A stretch of 64,000 nucleotides of DNA from Modestobacter italicus (GTDB lineage: Bacteria; Actinomycetota; Actinomycetes; Mycobacteriales; Geodermatophilaceae), in contig NZ_JABGCJ010000007.1 in NCBI RefSeq assembly GCF_019799965.1, forward strand, positions 62,001 to 126,000. Reading direction: 5' to 3'. Numbering within the stretch: position 1 is the first letter of the stretch; the number at the start of each line of letters is the position of its first letter. The notes under the pieces are model-generated. The model was given only the letters and a program-made list of their open reading frames with translations. It did no database searches and had not been told where the DNA came from. Both the position numbers and the translations under genes were made by a program. Shown piece by piece: positions 34,383 to 42,781 of this stretch.

Positions 34383-34454
34383 TGTTGTGCCTCTGGCGAA
34401 TGGTGGTTGACAGGTCGCCCGGCCGGGGGCGGTCCCCCGTGGTCTGATCCTCGG

Positions 34455-35063
34455 GTGACCGAGCTCCCCGTCGTCCGGAAGGCCACCCGCGCCGACGTCC
34501 CCCGGCTGGCCGCCACGCTGGCCGCCGCCTACCCCGACTACCGCTGGACCTCCTGGGCGTTGCCCGAGGACGGCCGGACCCAGCGGTTGTCCCGCTGGGC
34601 CGAGCTGTGGGGCGGGCTGGTGCCGGTGCTGGCCGGGACGGCATGGGTGACCGACGACGTGAACGCCGCCGCCGCCTGGGTCGCCCCCGACGCCGGGGAG
34701 CACGCCGCCGACCTGCAGGCGGTGATCGACCGGGACCTGCCCCGGGTGTTCGGCGCCCGCCAGCCCGTGGTGCTGGCCAGCGAACGGCTGGGGGCGCTGG
34801 GCCGGCCGGAGGAGCCGCACTGGTGGCTGCACGCCGTCGGCACCCGCCCGTCCGCCCGCCACCAGGGGCTGGGCACCGCGGTGCTGCAGCCGGTGCTCGA
34901 GCGGTGCGACGCCGACGGGGTGCCGGCGGCCGCGACGGTCTACACCTCCACCGTCGTCCGCTGGCTGCAGCGGTCCGGCTTCGCCGTCACCCACTCGACC
35001 CGGACAGCGGTCGACCACGAGCTGCCGATCTGGACCCTGGTCCGCCAGCCGAAGCGCAGCTGA
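34455..35063 (+). CDS. GNAT family N-acetyltransferase
   Basis: 202 residues. VRKATRADVPRLAATLAAAY opens a GNAT domain; the acetyl-CoA loop is RHQGLGTAVLQPVLERC, preceded by HWWLHAVGTRP. C-terminal WLQRSGFAV completes the fold. Related to the puromycin-acetyltransferase-like group, but the substrate cannot be inferred. GTG start chosen by domain position. Confidence 0.85.
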   Translation: MTELPVVRKATRADVPRLAATLAAAYPDYRWTSWALPEDGRTQRLSRWAELWGGLVPVLAGTAWVTDDVNAAAAWVAPDAGEHAADLQAVIDRDLPRVFGARQPVVLASERLGALGRPEEPHWWLHAVGTRPSARHQGLGTAVLQPVLERCDADGVPAAATVYTSTVVRWLQRSGFAVTHSTRTAVDHELPIWTLVRQPKRS

Positions 35064-35070
35064 CCCCGGG

Positions 35071-35089
35071 ACAGGTGAGCCTGGCCTGA
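35071..35089. promoter_or_regulatory. Possible DtxR/MntR-type metal box
   Basis: ACAGGTGAGCCTGGCCTGA matches the 19-base DtxR/IdeR consensus at 13 positions and lies about 90 bases before the NRAMP start. It is flanked by CCCCGGG and CCCGGGG, which could form a terminator hairpin for the gene before. Metal-dependent repression of the transporter is a guess. Confidence 0.3.
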
Positions 35090-35178
35090 CCCCCGGGGGC
35101 CACAGGTCGGCCCGGTCGGCCCCCGCGGGTCGGGCAGGACAGGAGCGACCGCCCCGCCCCAGCCCCCGCGAGGTCCCC

Positions 35179-36471
35179 GTGTACCTGTCGAAGACCGAGG
35201 CCGCCGTCCTCACCAGCACGCTGCCGCGCACCCTGCCCCGGCCGACGCCCCCGAAGACCAAGCGGCGACTGTGGCCGCTGCTCGGGCCGGCGTTCGTGGC
35301 TGCGGTGGCCTACGTGGACCCGGGCAACTTCGCGACGAACTTCTCCGGCGGCGCCTCGTTCGGCTACACCCTGCTGTGGGTGATCGTCGCGGCGAACCTG
35401 ATGGCGATGCTCATCCAGATGCTCACCGCCAAGCTGGGGCTGGCGACCGGGCGCGACCTGGCCACCTGCTGCCGCGAGCGGCTCCCCCGGCCGGTCACCT
35501 GGGGGCTGTGGGCGCAGGCCGAGGCGGTGGCCATCGCCACCGACCTGGCCGAGATCGTCGGCGGGGCGGTCGCGCTGAACCTGCTGTTCGGGGTGCCGCT
35601 GTGGATGGGCGGGATCATCACCGCGGTCGTCGCGTTCGTCCTGCTGGCCGCCCAGTCGCGGGGCTTCCGGCCGTTCGAGCGGGTGATCACCGGGCTGCTG
35701 CTGGTGATCGGGGGCGGCTTCGTCTACACGCTGATCGGCGCCGGCGTCGACCCCGGTGGGGTCGCCTCGGGCATGGTGCCCAGCTTCGCCGGCACCGACA
35801 GCCTGCTGCTGGCCACCGGGATCCTGGGGGCCACGGTCATGCCGCACGTCATCTACGTGCACTCCGCGCTCACCCCGGGCCGCTACGGCGACACCGTCAC
35901 CGCCGGCAAGACCCACGCCGGACGGCGGGGCCTGCTGCGTGCCCAGCGGATCGACGTCTTCATCGCGATGGGGCTGGCCGGGCTGGTCAACGCCGCGATG
36001 CTGGTGATCGCCGCCCAGCTGTTCACCGCCGGCGACGGCATCGAGTCGCTGGAGAGCGTGCACGCCGGCCTGGGCGACCAGCTCGGCAGCGGCGCTGCGC
36101 TGGCCTTCGCCGTCGCCCTGCTCGCCGCCGGGTTCGCCAGCTCCTCGGTGGGCACCCACGCCGGCCAGGTCGTGATGGCCGGGTTCCTGCGCAAGCACAT
36201 CCCGGTGCTGGTCCGCCGGCTGATCACCCTGGCCCCGGCGCTGCTGGTGCTGGGCCTGGGCGGTGACCCGACGACGGCGCTGGTCTGGTCGCAGGTGGTG
36301 CTGTGCTTCGGGATCCCGTTCGCCCTGGTGCCGCTGCTGTGGCTGACCAGCCGCCGCGACCTGATGGGCGGCTGGGTCAACCGGCGGATCACCACTCTCG
36401 CCGGGTCGGTGGTCGCCGCGCTGATCATCGCGCTGAACGGCTACCTGCTGGTGAGCACCTTCCTGGGCTGA
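35179..36471 (+). CDS. mntH: NRAMP-family divalent metal (Mn2+) transporter
   Basis: 430 residues, eleven predicted membrane helices. The metal site motifs are both present: DPGN in TM1 (AAVAYVDPGNFATNFSGG) and M-P-H in TM6 (GATVMPHVIYVHSAL). Such transporters import Mn2+ (also Fe2+) with protons. The GTG at 35179 gives a 30-residue N-terminal tail rich in Pro/Arg before TM1. Monocistronic; a possible DtxR/MntR-like box lies upstream. Confidence 0.93.
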   Translation: MYLSKTEAAVLTSTLPRTLPRPTPPKTKRRLWPLLGPAFVAAVAYVDPGNFATNFSGGASFGYTLLWVIVAANLMAMLIQMLTAKLGLATGRDLATCCRERLPRPVTWGLWAQAEAVAIATDLAEIVGGAVALNLLFGVPLWMGGIITAVVAFVLLAAQSRGFRPFERVITGLLLVIGGGFVYTLIGAGVDPGGVASGMVPSFAGTDSLLLATGILGATVMPHVIYVHSALTPGRYGDTVTAGKTHAGRRGLLRAQRIDVFIAMGLAGLVNAAMLVIAAQLFTAGDGIESLESVHAGLGDQLGSGAALAFAVALLAAGFASSSVGTHAGQVVMAGFLRKHIPVLVRRLITLAPALLVLGLGGDPTTALVWSQVVLCFGIPFALVPLLWLTSRRDLMGGWVNRRITTLAGSVVAALIIALNGYLLVSTFLG

Positions 36472-36494
36472 CCCGCGCCCGGCAGGATGCCGGC

Positions 36495-37193
36495 ATGCAC
36501 CCGAGGGAGCCGGTCGACTGGGCACCGGGGATGTCGATCCTGGCCGATGTGGGGCCAGCGGCGTGGATCGAGGCCGCGCTGACGCCGACATCCGGGTCCG
36601 CGACGGTCGCCGCGCTCGTCCCGCCCGTCTTCGATGCCCACGCCCGCGTGCTGCCGCCCACCTACGAGCGGGAGGCCCCGCATCGGCGGCACCGGTGGTC
36701 GGAGATCGCCGCCGCCACCGGGGTCCCGCTGACCTCCGCAACCCGGTTCGCCGAACTGGTGGGCGGTTCCCGCCGCTGGGGGAAGCCTTCCGACGGCGGG
36801 CTGGACGCGCGGGAGACCGCCACCCTTGCCCGCGTACTGGGCGATTTCACCCGCACGCCAGCTGAGGCCTTCTTCTGCCTCTGGGAGGGCTACGGCCTGC
36901 CCGAGACCGAGGCCTGGACCGACCGGCCGATGCGGGTACGCACCCCCCACCGGGCGTACCACCTCCTCACCGGCCCGGTGGCCGCCGCCCCGGTGCTGCC
37001 GACGCCGGTGGAGTGGCGCTGCGCGAGCCTCTGGTGGCCGGCGGACCGCGCCTGGCTGGTCGCCACCGAGATCGACGGTTACCTCACCTACGTCGGCGGC
37101 AGCCGCGCGGCGATCGACGCCGTCCTCACCGCCCCGGACCTCGACGCCGTCGCCGTGCAGCCCTCCACCCCGCTGGACCCCAGCTACGGCTGA
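36495..37193 (+). CDS. Conserved actinobacterial hypothetical protein (232 aa)
   Basis: Starts at an ATG six bases after CAGGAT. Conspicuous stretches are DWAPGMSILADVGPAAWIEA, LWEGYGLPE and WRCASLWWPADRAWLVATEI D...TYVGGS. The W-W-P-x-D-R-A-W and Y-V-G-G-S patterns recur in proteins of unknown function from actinobacteria. It is soluble, with no signal peptide. I cannot assign a function; the conserved Trp-rich C-terminal half suggests a defined fold. Confidence 0.7.
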   Translation: MHPREPVDWAPGMSILADVGPAAWIEAALTPTSGSATVAALVPPVFDAHARVLPPTYEREAPHRRHRWSEIAAATGVPLTSATRFAELVGGSRRWGKPSDGGLDARETATLARVLGDFTRTPAEAFFCLWEGYGLPETEAWTDRPMRVRTPHRAYHLLTGPVAAAPVLPTPVEWRCASLWWPADRAWLVATEIDGYLTYVGGSRAAIDAVLTAPDLDAVAVQPSTPLDPSYG

Positions 37194-37274
37194 GCACCGG
37201 CCCACCGATGAGGAACGGCGCCGGACGCCGTCTCAGGTACGACACCGCCGGCCCCCGACAGAGGAGCACTGCAC

Positions 37275-37829
37275 ATGGGCGCGATCAAGGTCCACGAGTT
37301 CACCACCGTCGACGGGGTCGTCGACGCCCCGATGTGGACGATGGAGTACGGCTTCCCCGACGACCTGGCCGCCTCCATCGGCGCGCTGACCGGCTCCTGC
37401 ACCGGCATCCTGCTCGGCCGCCAGACCTTCGAGATGTTCGCCCCGGCCTGGTCGACCCGAACCGTCGAGGACGACGAGGGCGCCCCGTTCTTCAACGACA
37501 CCCGCAAGTACGTCGTGAGCTCCACGCTCACCGACGCGGAGTCGGTCTGGCGGAACTCGACCGTGGTCGGCGGCTACTCCGCCGACCGGATCCGGGCGCT
37601 CAAGGACGAGGTGGACGGCGGCCTCTACGTCAGCGGCAGCGCCAGGCTGGTGCGCGCACTGCTGGCCGACGGACTGGTCGACGAGCTGCACCTCTACGTC
37701 TACCCGCTGGCCGTGGGCACCGGCATCCGACTGTTCCCGGAGGGCACGTCCCAGCCACTGGCGCTGCTCGGCGCCGAGAGCCTGTCCAACGGGGTCGCCC
37801 ACCTGACCTACGGGCCCGCCGCCGGCTGA
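37275..37829 (+). CDS. RibD C-terminal/dihydrofolate-reductase-family protein
   Basis: 184 residues. The DHFR-like fold is marked by VHEFTTVDGVVDAPMW, LLGRQTFEMFAPAW, KYVVSSTLTDAE and YVSGSARLVRALLADGLVDEL HLYVYPLAVGTGIRLF. Members act as NADPH-dependent reductases; this clade is separate from RibD and true DHFR, and its substrate is not known. ATG start with GAGGAG upstream (38 bases after the previous sequences' small gap). Confidence 0.87.
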   Translation: MGAIKVHEFTTVDGVVDAPMWTMEYGFPDDLAASIGALTGSCTGILLGRQTFEMFAPAWSTRTVEDDEGAPFFNDTRKYVVSSTLTDAESVWRNSTVVGGYSADRIRALKDEVDGGLYVSGSARLVRALLADGLVDELHLYVYPLAVGTGIRLFPEGTSQPLALLGAESLSNGVAHLTYGPAAG

Positions 37830-37865
37830 CCGGTGGCCGAGGAACACGCCCGCCGGCGCCGTCGG

Positions 37866-38297
37866 TCAGCAGGGTTCCACGCGGTTCGCCTCGAACGAGA
37901 GCGGCCATGCGCTGGACACCCGGTGCTCGGCGACGACCGCCTCCGAGCTGCCCGCGGCCGCTACGAGCTCGGGTGCCAGCCACACGTGCAAGCCCTCCGC
38001 ACCGTCCAGTCCAGCGCCGGTCACGACGCCGGGGTGTGCCTCCAGCAACCGGTGCGCCTCGGCCAGCAGGTCGCCCGGCCGGAAGCGGATCGGCACGACG
38101 ACCACCTCGAACGGTTCGTCCGCAGCGGCGTCCACGACCGCCTGCACCTCGGACGGCAGCTCGCCGTGCCAGCGGATCACGACCCGTTGCTGCTCCCAGT
38201 CGATCCCGGGTCCACCGGAGTCGGGGATGCGCTCCCCTGCCGCCACGAACACCCGCTGCACGACGTCGGACATCTCGCTGTAGTGGCGTGGTGTCAT
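37866..38297 (-). CDS. Hypothetical protein, paralogue of the next gene
   Basis: 143 residues. The central part (QRVVIRWHGELPSEVQAVV, FEVVVVPIRFRPGDLLAEAH, RLLEAHPGVVTGA) aligns with the same region of the 166-residue protein coded at 38367-38867. This marks a tandem duplication. It looks like a small alpha/beta soluble protein. No family recognised. Same strand as its paralogue, about 70 bases after it. Confidence 0.7.
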   Translation of the reverse strand: MTPRHYSEMSDVVQRVFVAAGERIPDSGGPGIDWEQQRVVIRWHGELPSEVQAVVDAAADEPFEVVVVPIRFRPGDLLAEAHRLLEAHPGVVTGAGLDGAEGLHVWLAPELVAAAGSSEAVVAEHRVSSAWPLSFEANRVEPC

Positions 38298-38366
38298 GCC
38301 GACATCCTCCCGGTCCGCCGGGTGAGGCCGGGCCGGTGACGACGCGCCACTGCGATCACCCTCCAC

Positions 38367-38867
38367 TCAGGTCGGCGGAGCCTCACCGACCTCGGCGAAC
38401 AGCGGCACGTCGCTGCTGATCCCCGCGACCGCCGGCTCCGGGCCGCCCGCCGCCTCGGCGACCGCCGGTGGCACCAGCACCTCGATCCCGTCGCCCTCCG
38501 GGCGGGCGGTGGCGGCGGCCAGGACTGCCGGGTGCTCGGCGACCAGCCGCTCGGCCTCGGCCCGCAGGTCGGCCGGACGGAAGTCGGTCAGCTGGACGGT
38601 CACCTCCACGTCCGGGTGGTCGGCCAGCAGGGCTCGCACGGGCGCCGGCGGCTCACCGAACCAGCGGACGACCAGGCGCTTACGGTCGAGGCTGATGCCG
38701 GCGGTGCCGAAGTCCGGGGAGTCGCCGGCCACCGCCGAGATCCGCTCCAGCAGGTCGTAGATCGCCGTCGGTCCGCCCGGCCAGGTCACGAACTCCCCGT
38801 GGCCCAACCGCGGCGCCGGCCCGGCGGACGGCTTCCTCGACCCCTTCGACCCACCGCGCGCTGCCAT
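38367..38867 (-). CDS. Hypothetical protein, paralogue of the previous gene
   Basis: 166 residues from the ATG at 38867; a basic, lysine/serine-rich N-tail precedes LISAVAGDSPDF-like text. The core (KRLVVRWFGEPPAPVRALLA, VEVTVQLTDFRPADLRAEAE, RLVAEHPAVLAAATA) matches the 143-residue neighbour. Shared pattern: R-x-V-x-R-W-x-G-E-x-P, then F-R-P-x-D-L-x-A-E-A. The repeated [IV]RW.GE.P could be a conserved surface, but I cannot place the fold. Divergent from the SDR across 25 bases. Confidence 0.72.
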   Translation of the reverse strand: MAARGGSKGSRKPSAGPAPRLGHGEFVTWPGGPTAIYDLLERISAVAGDSPDFGTAGISLDRKRLVVRWFGEPPAPVRALLADHPDVEVTVQLTDFRPADLRAEAERLVAEHPAVLAAATARPEGDGIEVLVPPAVAEAAGGPEPAVAGISSDVPLFAEVGEAPPT

Positions 38868-38892
38868 GCCGCCATCATCCAGGCTGGGCCGC

Positions 38893-39672
38893 ATGGAGAT
38901 CTCCGGAGCACGGATCTGGGTCACCGGCGCCTCGACCGGGATCGGCGCGGCGCTGGCCACGGAGCTGGCCGACCGGGGCGCCCGGGTCGCGATCAGCGCC
39001 CGGAACGCCGAGCAGCTCGCCGAGGTCGCCGGGGGCCGGATGGTCGCCGTCCCGGTCGACGTCACCGACCGGGCGGCCACGGTGGCCGCCGGTGCACGGG
39101 TGCGGGAGGCCCTCGGCGGGCTGGACGTCGCGGTGCTCAACGCCGGCACCTGGTCCTCGTTCCACGTGGAACCGTGGGACTCCCAGCGGTTCGCCGACCA
39201 CCTGCAGGTGAACGTGATGGGGGCGGTGCACACGATGGAGGCGGTCGTCCCGCAGATGCTGGCCGCCGGGCGGGGCCGCGTCGTCGGGGTTGCCTCGGTC
39301 GCCGGGTACCGCGGCCTGCCCGGCTCGGAGGCCTACAACGCGGGCAAGGCGGCCCTGATCAGCCTGCTGGAGAGCCTGCGCGGGTCACTGGCGCCCCGCG
39401 GCGTCGTCGTCCAGACCGTCAACCCGGGGTTCGTGACCACCCGGATGACCGACCGCAACCGGTTCCCGATGCCGTTCAAGGTCCCCGCCGACGTCGCCGC
39501 GCGCACGATCGCCGACGGCATCGCCAAGGACAAGGCCGAGGTCGTCTTCCCGGTGCCGATGATGGTCGCGATGAAGCTGGCCCGGCTGCTGCCGGTGCGG
39601 GTGTGGACCCGGCTCACCGCCGAGCTCGCCCGCCGGGGCCTGCACGGCGGCCCGAGCCGCCGCACCGACTGA
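38893..39672 (+). CDS. Short-chain dehydrogenase/reductase
   Basis: 259 residues, classical SDR. Cofactor motif WVTGASTGIGAALATELADR, structural NAG (AVLNAGTW), and the catalytic Ser-Tyr-Lys in VASVAGYRGLPGSEAYNAGK. PGFVTTRMT and a C-terminal hydrophobic MMVAMKLARLLPVRV suggest membrane or lipid association, as in DltE/DHRS7-like reductases. The ATG at 38893 was preferred over one at 38866, which would overlap the divergent gene. Confidence 0.88.
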   Translation: MEISGARIWVTGASTGIGAALATELADRGARVAISARNAEQLAEVAGGRMVAVPVDVTDRAATVAAGARVREALGGLDVAVLNAGTWSSFHVEPWDSQRFADHLQVNVMGAVHTMEAVVPQMLAAGRGRVVGVASVAGYRGLPGSEAYNAGKAALISLLESLRGSLAPRGVVVQTVNPGFVTTRMTDRNRFPMPFKVPADVAARTIADGIAKDKAEVVFPVPMMVAMKLARLLPVRVWTRLTAELARRGLHGGPSRRTD

Positions 39673-39747
39673 CGGCGCGGCGGCCCGACGGCCCCATTTC
39701 GGGCCCACCCTGAGCTTGCGACGGGTGGGGAGGACCGGGGTCCTTCA

Positions 39748-40503
39748 TCAGTCGCGGGGGCCGCCGGCGACGTAGATGACCTGACCGGAGACGAAGCCCG
39801 CGCCCTCGCTGCACAGGAACGACGCGGTGTGCGCGATGTCCTCGGGCTGGCCGACCCGGGCGACCGGGATCTGCTTGGCGGCCATCTCCTTGAACTGCTC
39901 GAACGGCACGCCCACCCGCTCGGCGGTCTGCGCGGTCATCTCGGTCTCGATGAAGCCGGGGGCGATCGCGTTCGCGGTCACGTTGTACCGGCCCAGCTCG
40001 ATGGCCAGGGTCTTGGTGAAGCCCTGCATGCCGGCCTTGGCCGCGGAGTAGTTGACCTGGCCGCGGTTGCCCAGCGCCGAGACGCTGGAGAGGTTCACGA
40101 TCCGGCCGAACTCGGCCTCCACCATGTGCTTCTGCGCGGCCTTGCTCATCAGGAAGGCGCCCCGCAGGTGCACGCCCATGACGGCGTCCCAGTCCTCGAC
40201 GCTCATCTTGAACAGCAGGTTGTCCCGGGTGATGCCGGCGTTGTTCACCAGCACCGTGGGAGCGCCGAGCTCGGCGGCGATCCGCTCCACGGCGGCGTTC
40301 ACCGACGCCTCGTCGGCGACGTTGGCACCGACGGCGAGCGCCTCGCCACCGGCCTTCTGGATCTCCTCGACCGTGCCCGCGCAGGCCGCCTCGTCCAGGT
40401 CGAGGACGGCGACGGCCATCCCGTCCTGGGCGAACCGCCGTGCGATGGCCGCGCCGATCCCGCGCGCCGCTCCCGTGATGATCGCCGTCCGCTGCTGTGC
40501 CAC
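39748..40503 (-). CDS. fabG: 3-oxoacyl-ACP reductase-like SDR (FabG type)
   Basis: 251 residues. IITGAARGIGAAIARRFAQD binds NADP; NNAGITRDNLLFKM, the catalytic NLSSVSALGNRGQVNYSAAK and NAIAPGFIETEMT are hallmarks of FabG/PhaB. It reduces 3-oxoacyl thioesters. The GTG at 40503 has GAGGAG upstream. As no fab neighbour exists it is likely one of several FabG paralogues; acetoacetyl-CoA reductase or a degradative role is possible. Confidence 0.88.
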   Translation of the reverse strand: MAQQRTAIITGAARGIGAAIARRFAQDGMAVAVLDLDEAACAGTVEEIQKAGGEALAVGANVADEASVNAAVERIAAELGAPTVLVNNAGITRDNLLFKMSVEDWDAVMGVHLRGAFLMSKAAQKHMVEAEFGRIVNLSSVSALGNRGQVNYSAAKAGMQGFTKTLAIELGRYNVTANAIAPGFIETEMTAQTAERVGVPFEQFKEMAAKQIPVARVGQPEDIAHTASFLCSEGAGFVSGQVIYVAGGPRD

Positions 40504-40617
40504 TGCGTCTCCTCGTCGAGTCCGTCGGCGGGCCACCGGCCCGCCGTGCTGCCGTCCTGCCTATCACCAGCCCACCGCGGCCGCGCACCCGACCGGGCTA
40601 CGCTGGCCGGACACACA

Positions 40618-40700
40618 CGACAGGGGAGCGCCTCGGCGCTGAGAGTGCGGGCAACCGCAGACCCTCGAACCTGATCCGGGTCATGCCGGCGCAGGGAGTC
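40618..40700 (+). promoter_or_regulatory. TPP riboswitch (THI element) upstream of ykoE
   Basis: The conserved core is present in order: ACAGGGGAGCGC, GCTGAGAGTGCGG, ACCGCAGACCCT, CGAACCTGATCCGGGTCATG and CCGGCGCAGGGAGT, just before the ribosome binding site GGAGGAG of the ECF gene. TACGCT at 40599-40604 may be the promoter -10. Thiamine pyrophosphate binding should shut off translation of the transporter operon. Confidence 0.95.
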
Positions 40701-40712
40701 TGGAGGAGCACC

Positions 40713-41327
40713 ATGGCCGAACCGGCCGTCCGTCCGTCCGATGCTGCCCAGGGCACGCCGCGCCGCGGCTGGCGCACCGTCGACATCGTCGTCACCGCCG
40801 TGCTGGGCGTCGCCTTCGGCGTCGTCTTCTGGGCCTGGGGCCTGCTGTGGGCCGCCACCGGCCCGGCCTTCGGCGCCTTCCCGCCGGGCCAGGCGTTCAT
40901 GTACGGCGTCTGGCTGCTGCCCGCCGTCCTCGCCCCGCTGGTGATCCGCAAGCCCGGTGCCGCACTGTTCGCCGAGCTGATCGCCGGGGTCGTCTCCGCG
41001 CTGCTGGGCTCGGCCTGGGGCTCGCTGGTGATCGTCTACGGCCTGCTGCAGGGCCTGGCCGGGGAGCTGGGCTTCGCTGCCTTCGGCTGGCGCCGGTACA
41101 GCTGGCCGCAGGCGCTGCTGGCCGCCGCGCTCGCCGGGGCCACCGCGGCGGGCCTGGACCTCTACAACTACTACCCGGACTGGACGCCGGGCTGGATGAC
41201 CACCTACACCGCGCTCATCGTGGTGAGCACCGTGGTGATCGCCGGGCTCGGCGGGATGGCGCTGACCCGGGCGCTGGCCGCCAGCGGCGCACTCTCGTCC
41301 TTCGCCTCCGGCCGGACACGCGTCTGA
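40713..41327 (+). CDS. ykoE: Thiamine/HMP ECF transporter S component, YkoE type
   Basis: 204 residues with five to six helices. RTVDIVVTAVLGVAFGVVFW opens the first, followed by the W-G-L-L-W loop typical of YkoE. Riboswitch control identifies the substrate as thiamine or its pyrimidine (hydroxymethylpyrimidine). The stop overlaps the ATPase start by one base (TGATG). GGAGGAG lies five to six bases before the ATG. Confidence 0.92.
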   Translation: MAEPAVRPSDAAQGTPRRGWRTVDIVVTAVLGVAFGVVFWAWGLLWAATGPAFGAFPPGQAFMYGVWLLPAVLAPLVIRKPGAALFAELIAGVVSALLGSAWGSLVIVYGLLQGLAGELGFAAFGWRRYSWPQALLAAALAGATAAGLDLYNYYPDWTPGWMTTYTALIVVSTVVIAGLGGMALTRALAASGALSSFASGRTRV

Positions 41328-42781
41328 TGACGGACCCCGTCCCAGGGACGGGGCCGTTCCAGCACGACCGGGTCGGTCCGGCCGCCGTCCGGCTCGACGG
41401 GTTCGGCTTCCGGCACGCCAGCCGGCGCGCCTGGGCGGTGCGGGACGTCGACCTGCGGGTCGAGGCGGGGCAGCGGGTGCTGCTGACCGGCGCCTCCGGC
41501 GCGGGCAAGTCGACGCTGCTGCGCGCGCTGGGCGGGCTGCTGGAACCGGAGTCCGGTGACGTCGCCGGCGAGCTCACCGTGGACGGCGCCGTGCCCGACC
41601 GGCGGCGCCGGCCGGTCGGGGTGGTGTTCCAGGACCCCGACTCCCAGTTGGTGATGACTCGGGCCGGGGACGACGTCGCGTTCGGCCTGGAGAACACCGG
41701 GACGCCGCCGGCGCTGATCTGGCCCGCCGTCGACACCGCTCTGGACGCCGTCGGGTTCGACCTCGGCCGTGACCAGGCGACCGCTGCGCTGTCCGGCGGG
41801 CAGAAGCAGCGGCTGGTGCTGGCCGGCGCGCTGGCGCCCCGGCCGGGTCTGCTGCTGCTCGACGAGCCGACCGCGCAACTGGACCCGGACGGCGCGGCGC
41901 TGGTGCGGGCCGCCGTGACCCGGGCGGTGGCCGACCGGTCGGCGACGCTGGTGGTCGTCGACCACGACGTCGAGGCGTGGCTGCCGCTGGTCGACCGGGT
42001 GGTGGAGCTGCTGCCGGGGGGCGGCACGGTGGAGCACCCGCCCGGCTGGCGGCCGGCTCCGCTGCGGATGCCGGCACGCGGCGTGCACACGCCCGGTGCG
42101 GAGCTGCTGGCCGGCGAGGCCGTCGGCTTCACCCACCGCGGCAGCGCCCGCCCCGCGCTGGCGGCCACCGACGTCGTCCTGCCGGCCGGCCGCACCCTGG
42201 CGGTCACCGGGCCGAACGGCACCGGGAAGTCGACCCTGGCGCTGCTGCTGGCCGGGCTGCGGGCACCCACCACCGGCCGGGTGGTCGCTGCTCCCGCGCT
42301 GACCGCCGGGCTGCGCCGTCCCGAGCTCCCGCCGCACCGCTGGCCGGCGGTGGAGCTGGCGAACCGGATCGGCACGGTCTTCCAGCAGCCCGAGCACCAG
42401 TTCCTCACCGGCCGGGTGCGCGACGAGCTGTCGCTGGGGCCGCTGCGCTCGGGGGCAGGCGCCGCCCAGGCCCGGGCCACCGCCGAGGAGCTGCTGGAGC
42501 GGCTCGGCCTGGCCGCGCTCGCCGACGCCAACCCGTTCACCCTCTCCGGCGGCCAGCAGCGCCGGCTGTCGGTGGCCACCGCGCTGGCCACCGCACCCCG
42601 GGTGCTGGTGCTCGACGAGCCGACGTTCGGGCAGGACCGGGAGACCTGGGCCGAGCTGGTGGCGCTGCTGGCCGACCAGCAGGACGGCGACCGCGCGCTG
42701 TGCCTGGTCACCCACGACGCCGCCGTGGTCACCGCGCTCGCCGACGACGTGCTGCACCTGCGCAGTCCGGTGCCCGCGTGA
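41327..42781 (+). CDS. ykoD: ECF transporter duplicated ATPase, YkoD type
   Basis: 484 residues holding two ABC ATPase domains. First: Walker A GASGAGKST, signature LSGGQKQR, Walker B LLLLDEPT. Second: GPNGTGKST, LSGGQQRR, VLVLDEPT. Q-loops read VFQDPDSQLV and VFQQPEHQFL, as in ECF ATPases. It powers uptake through YkoE and the T protein. Coupled by overlaps to both neighbours (TGATG and GTGA). Confidence 0.95.
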   Translation: MTDPVPGTGPFQHDRVGPAAVRLDGFGFRHASRRAWAVRDVDLRVEAGQRVLLTGASGAGKSTLLRALGGLLEPESGDVAGELTVDGAVPDRRRRPVGVVFQDPDSQLVMTRAGDDVAFGLENTGTPPALIWPAVDTALDAVGFDLGRDQATAALSGGQKQRLVLAGALAPRPGLLLLDEPTAQLDPDGAALVRAAVTRAVADRSATLVVVDHDVEAWLPLVDRVVELLPGGGTVEHPPGWRPAPLRMPARGVHTPGAELLAGEAVGFTHRGSARPALAATDVVLPAGRTLAVTGPNGTGKSTLALLLAGLRAPTTGRVVAAPALTAGLRRPELPPHRWPAVELANRIGTVFQQPEHQFLTGRVRDELSLGPLRSGAGAAQARATAEELLERLGLAALADANPFTLSGGQQRRLSVATALATAPRVLVLDEPTFGQDRETWAELVALLADQQDGDRALCLVTHDAAVVTALADDVLHLRSPVPA

